This document shows positions 61,426-64,000 of a stretch of DNA of 64,000 nt, piece after piece. Origin of the DNA: Lysobacterales bacterium (lineage in GTDB: Bacteria > Pseudomonadota > Gammaproteobacteria > Xanthomonadales > SZUA-5); the NCBI GenBank assembly GCA_022841325.1, contig JALHRS010000008.1, forward strand, positions 1-64,000. Direction: 5' to 3'. A model generated the notes under the pieces. It did not search any database. It saw only the letters and a program-made list of their open reading frames with translations, and had not been told where the DNA came from. Both the position numbers and the translations under genes were made by a program. Every line of letters starts with the position of its first letter. The first letter of the stretch is position 1.

Positions 61426-62238
61426 GTGACCGATCGCTACCCGCAACGCATCGTCTGCCTGACCGAAGAACCCACCGAGGTGCTCTATCGCATCGGTGAG
61501 CAGGATCGGATCGTCGGCATCTCCGGATTCACGGTACGGCCGCCGCAGGCCCGCCGCGAGAAGCCCAAGGTCTCGGCTTTCACCAGTGCGAAGATCGACA
61601 GGATCCTGGCGCTCGAACCGGATCTGGTGATCGGTTTTTCCGATATCCAGGCCGATATCGCCCGTGATCTGATCCGCGCCGGCGTCGAGGTCTGGATCAG
61701 CAATCACCGCTCGGTCGAAGGCATCCTGAACTACACGCTGCGGCTGGGCGCGCTGGTGGGCGCGCTCGCTCGTGCGCAGGCGCTGGTCGACGAGATGCAG
61801 GCGGCCATCGACGCTGCCCGCAGCCAGGCCGCGACGCTGGCCAGACGACCGCGGGTGTACTTCGAGGAATGGGACGAGCCGCCGATGACCGCGATTCAGT
61901 GGGTCTGCGAACTGATCCGCATCGCCGGAGGCGACGACCTGTTCCCCGAGCGCGCCGAGTGCAGTCTGGGGCGCGACCGGATACTGGCCGACGCCGATGA
62001 GGTGATCCGCCGTGCGCCGGACCTGATCATCGGCTCCTGGTGCGGCAAGAAATTCCGCCCCGACAAGGTTGCTGAACGCCCCGGTTGGGACGAGATCCCG
62101 GCCGTCCGCAACGGCCGGGTCGCCGAGATCAAGAGTGCAGTGATCCTGCAGCCGGGGCCCGCGGCGATACTCGAAGGTTTGCCGCAGCTGGCGCGTTTGA
62201 TTGCGGGGAAGTCGAAAGAGGTGGACGGTGATCGGTGA
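61426..62238 (+). CDS. Cobalamin-binding (BtuF/FecB-like) protein without signal peptide
   Basis: A 270-residue protein with the two-lobed periplasmic-binding fold of BtuF-type proteins: RIVCLTEEPTEVLYRIGEQDRIVGIS, LALEPDLVIGFSDIQADIARDL and APDLIIGSWCGKKFRPDKV. Members deliver vitamin B12, siderophores or related ligands to ABC importers. Here the coding frame begins straight at the domain (GTG 61426, VTDRYPQRIVCL), with no signal peptide and no permease or ATPase gene nearby. It may act in the cytoplasm; the ligand is unknown. Confidence 0.82.
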   Translation: MTDRYPQRIVCLTEEPTEVLYRIGEQDRIVGISGFTVRPPQARREKPKVSAFTSAKIDRILALEPDLVIGFSDIQADIARDLIRAGVEVWISNHRSVEGILNYTLRLGALVGALARAQALVDEMQAAIDAARSQAATLARRPRVYFEEWDEPPMTAIQWVCELIRIAGGDDLFPERAECSLGRDRILADADEVIRRAPDLIIGSWCGKKFRPDKVAERPGWDEIPAVRNGRVAEIKSAVILQPGPAAILEGLPQLARLIAGKSKEVDGDR

Positions 62239-62257
62239 AACGTGAAGGAAGCACCTT

Positions 62258-62340
62258 GGCGTCATTGCGAGGAACGCAGTGACGAAGCAATCCAGGAACT
62301 TGCGACCAGCTCCAGAATCACATCGCAGCGCTCGCAATGA
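62258..62340. repeat. Repeat family D: second copy
   Basis: GGCGTCATTGCGA (62258-62270) begins the copy, GACGAAGCAATCCAG follows (62281-62295), and it closes with CGCTCGCAATGA (62329-62340). The interior differs from the first copy at 61237-61337. Confidence 0.85.
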
Positions 62341-62370
62341 ACCCATCTCGTAAGTTCTTGATTTGCTGTT

Positions 62371-62451
62371 GTAGGTCACGTTGCTCGCGTAGCGAGCTAC
62401 GTGACGAAATTCGATGTCACGTAGTCCGCTGACGCGGACAACATGACCTAC
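62371..62451. repeat. Repeat family B: second double, cloverleaf-like copy
   Basis: Outer arms GTAGGTCACGTTG and CAACATGACCTAC enclose two small hairpins (GCTCGC-GTA-GCGAGC and GTCCGC-TGAC-GCGGAC) and the exact inner pair TACGTGAC/GTCACGTA. The loop sequences differ from the copy at 38238-38315 but the pairing is kept, which points to selection on structure. Together with family D it fills the gap 62239-62602, which has no gene. Confidence 0.9.
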
Positions 62452-62602
62452 GACGGCGAGTTCATGTTCCGTCGGTAGTGTCGTGCCGATACAGATGGCT
62501 CGCAATGACGCCGGTCAGGCCCGATTTCGCCGCTTCGGTTGACGTTTTCCCTTTGACGTTTTACTCCTCTCCCCATTCCCGCCGACTGCCATCTGGAAGC
62601 CC

Positions 62603-63454
62603 ATGAACCTCTGGCTGCTGCCCTCGCCATCGCAGATCAAGGCGCTCGATCTGCCGGGCTTCGAGACCCTGTGCCAGCGGGCAGACGCGCTGGCGGCGAT
62701 CGAGCCTGGACTGGACGCAGCCTTGCGGGACGCCTTTGGCTGGTCTTCCGATCCGCCGTGGGCGGCGCTGTTGGCCGCGGCCGCAGCGGATCCAGACCGG
62801 GCCTGGTTGCTGGCCGATCTGATCCACCTGCAGCCGGAAGTCAGCAGCGTACGGGTAATGGCACTGGCGGTGGACAGCGATCCGGAACATCCGGACCTGG
62901 CAGCGCTGATCGAGGCCCTGCGCCCCTGGTTGGCAGATGAATCCATCGAAATTGCTGCCGTGCAGGGCGGTCGATTGTTGCTGCGCTGTCCGCAAGCCCT
63001 GGGAGATCCCGCTGCCGCGGCACCGGATGCGCTGCTGGGCAGTGATCTGCGTGGGCTGCTGCCGGCAGATCTGCGCTGGCAGCGGCGCATCAACGAGCTG
63101 CAGATCGTTCTCACCCAGCAGAGCTGCAACGAGGCCCGCGTCGCTCGGCAGTTGCCGCCCTGGAACTGCCTGTGGTTCTGGGGTCACGGTGTTGCCTCCG
63201 CCGCCCCGCCACTGGCCATCACCCGGTTGGCGTCGCGTGACCCGCTGCTGCTGGCGCTGGCGCGCGGTGCAGGGCTGCAGACCCTTGATGTGGAAGAGTT
63301 GACCGCGGAGCCCACGCTACGCGACGTCCGTGATCCACGGCAGTTGCAGCGGCTGTGGCAGGCCGGCATCCGTCCGGGCCAGGCGCTGCTGCGCTGCGCG
63401 GATGGCAGCGGCTGGCGTGTGCGGCCGTCGCCGTGGTGGAAGTTCTGGCAGTAG
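62603..63454 (+). CDS. Phosphoglycerate-mutase-like protein (alkaline phosphatase superfamily, divergent)
   Basis: A 283-residue cytosolic protein. The C-terminal half has LPPWNCLWFWGHGVA, which fits proteins annotated as cofactor-independent phosphoglycerate mutases that often precede recJ in proteobacteria. Metal-binding motifs of true mutases are not evident, so catalysis is doubtful. The N-terminal half (SPSQIKALDLPGFETL; RAWLLADLIHLQPE) is typical of this group. It is isolated here between repeat blocks. Confidence 0.65.
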   Translation: MNLWLLPSPSQIKALDLPGFETLCQRADALAAIEPGLDAALRDAFGWSSDPPWAALLAAAAADPDRAWLLADLIHLQPEVSSVRVMALAVDSDPEHPDLAALIEALRPWLADESIEIAAVQGGRLLLRCPQALGDPAAAAPDALLGSDLRGLLPADLRWQRRINELQIVLTQQSCNEARVARQLPPWNCLWFWGHGVASAAPPLAITRLASRDPLLLALARGAGLQTLDVEELTAEPTLRDVRDPRQLQRLWQAGIRPGQALLRCADGSGWRVRPSPWWKFWQ

Positions 63455-63462
63455 CTTATCTG

Positions 63463-63501
63463 GTTGTCGGTTGTCGGTTGTCGGTTGTCGGTTGTCGGTT
63501 G
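63463..63501. repeat. Heptamer tandem repeat GTTGTCG
   Basis: Five exact copies of GTTGTCG (63463-63497) plus a partial sixth. It begins 8 bases after the stop of the preceding gene. It has the same unit length as the array at 61357-61384 but a different sequence. Confidence 0.9.
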
Positions 63502-63522
63502 GGGGTGGCGTCACCCGGCTGT

Positions 63523-63592
63523 TGTAGGTCCAGACTTGTCTGGACGCTTCTCCAACACGGACCATAGAGCGTCCAGACAAGTCTGGACCTAC
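63523..63592. repeat. Repeat family A: second inverted pair
   Basis: The arm at 63523-63547 is identical to the left arm at 1567-1591, and the arm at 63569-63592 matches the right arm at 1614-1637. The spacer between them (TTCTCCAACACGGACCATAGA) is unrelated to that of the first copy. It lies at the 3' end of the crotonase gene. Confidence 0.92.
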
Positions 63593-63614
63593 CAGAGCCG
63601 TGGCGTTCCGTTCC

Positions 63615-64000
63615 TCAGCGCCCCACGAACTTCGGCTCGCGTTTCTCCATGAAGGCGCGCATGGCTTCGGCGAAGTCTTCGGATTGCAGCAGCAGCGCAT
63701 TGCGGGTGGCGGCGGCGCGGTTGCCGGCGGCGACCTCGGCCTCGATGCGCTCGTTCATCGTGCGCTTGACGCCGGCCACGACCAGGGGCGGGTTGGCGCC
63801 GATGCGGCTGGCCAGACTGTAGGCGGCTTCGAGCATGTGTTTGGCGTCAGGGTCTATGCGCGTGAGCAAACCGATGCGCTGCGCCTGTTCGGCGTCGAAA
63901 TCCTCGCCGGTGAGCGCGATCTGGCGGGCCCAGCCCTCGCCGACCAGGTGCGGCAGGCGTTGAATGCCGCCGAGATCGGAGACGATGCCGACCTTGATTT
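63615..64000 (-). CDS. Crotonase-family protein, dienoyl-CoA-isomerase-like (5' end outside the window)
   Basis: The last 128 or so residues of an enoyl-CoA hydratase/isomerase. The readable part starts IKVGIVSDLGGIQRLPHLVGEG, continues with LTGEDFDAEQAQRIGL, and ends FMEKREPKFVGR. The SDLGGIQRLP segment, with Asp where hydratases have Glu, is like the delta3,5-delta2,4-dienoyl-CoA isomerase (ECH1) signature, so a role in breaking down unsaturated fatty acids is likely. The N-terminal catalytic residues are outside the window, so this is provisional. Confidence 0.85.
   Translation of the reverse strand, partial: IKVGIVSDLGGIQRLPHLVGEGWARQIALTGEDFDAEQAQRIGLLTRIDPDAKHMLEAAYSLASRIGANPPLVVAGVKRTMNERIEAEVAAGNRAAATRNALLLQSEDFAEAMRAFMEKREPKFVGR

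Noticed and set aside
60442..62505. 687-codon minus-strand open frame across pdxH and the BtuF-like gene
   Set aside because: It crosses two real genes and the repeat blocks between them and has no domain similarity; a GC-driven artefact.

Overview
The window is about 64 kb of GC-rich chromosome, densely coded and mostly housekeeping and secretion genes. It fits a gammaproteobacterium of the Xanthomonadales/Lysobacterales type. Reasons: a compact type II secretion run gspG-H-I-J-K-L-M-N ending in an XpsN-like GspN; the synteny aroK-aroB-(DamX-like SPOR gene)-hemE; an XrtH-type exosortase; very large propeller-type sensor kinases; and many short palindromic intergenic repeats. No tRNA, rRNA, CRISPR array, prophage or transposase gene was seen. 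The taxonomic call is an inference from gene content.

Layout. 1-5.6 kb: peroxide resistance (ohr), a glycine-zipper lipoprotein, a molybdopterin oxidoreductase and a membrane diguanylate cyclase. 5.6-7.6 kb: a cold-shock gene with a clear promoter, long leader and terminator, then bioA. 7.7-16.3 kb: the type II pseudopilus and inner-membrane platform genes (gspG-N), followed by an almost gap-free tail of metabolite phosphatase/pyrophosphatase genes (HisN-like, nudE, cysQ, mazG). The run is broken only between gspK and gspL, by a 241-bp element with 19-bp terminal inverted repeats. 16.6-21.7 kb: an Mpo1-like protein, then on the minus strand thiolase, an Ala-rich lipoprotein, a small membrane protein, methylcrotonyl-CoA carboxylase beta subunit and a J-domain-like protein (acyl-CoA and leucine catabolism).

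21.8-29.9 kb: two adjacent, paralogous sensor kinases of about 1411 and 1262 residues with Reg_prop beta-propellers, PAS domains and HisKA/HATPase cores, but no receiver domain and no response regulator nearby. 30-38 kb: an EamA exporter, a secreted GH44 glycosidase ending in a FANGFE tail, a PiT phosphate permease next to a phytase-like lipoprotein (a plausible phosphate-scavenging pair), a DUF1566 protein and an unknown 372-residue protein. 38.4-44.1 kb: a tripartite RND efflux operon. 44.3-47.7 kb: two different SLC13-type transporters. 47.8-54.7 kb: a Ser/Thr kinase with TPRs, a GT39-type membrane glycosyltransferase and, divergently, a protein combining a GT2 domain, a TPR-like region and a C-terminal domain that resembles the accessory glycosyltransferase domain of collagen lysyl hydroxylases (PLOD).

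54.8-58.8 kb: the minus-strand run aroK-aroB-WGR-SPOR-hemE. 59.1-63.5 kb: exosortase H, an SDR enzyme, pdxH, a cobalamin-binding-type protein without a signal peptide and a phosphoglycerate-mutase-like protein. At the right edge is the 3' part of a dienoyl-CoA-isomerase-like crotonase.

The most unusual material is: (1) at least four families of palindromic repeats, several built as inverted pairs (BIME-like) and repeated within the window; (2) the MITE-like element inside the gsp run; (3) the GT2/PLOD-like two-headed glycosyltransferase, whose best ribosome binding site faces an ATC codon rather than ATG; and (4) the tandem orphan propeller kinases.
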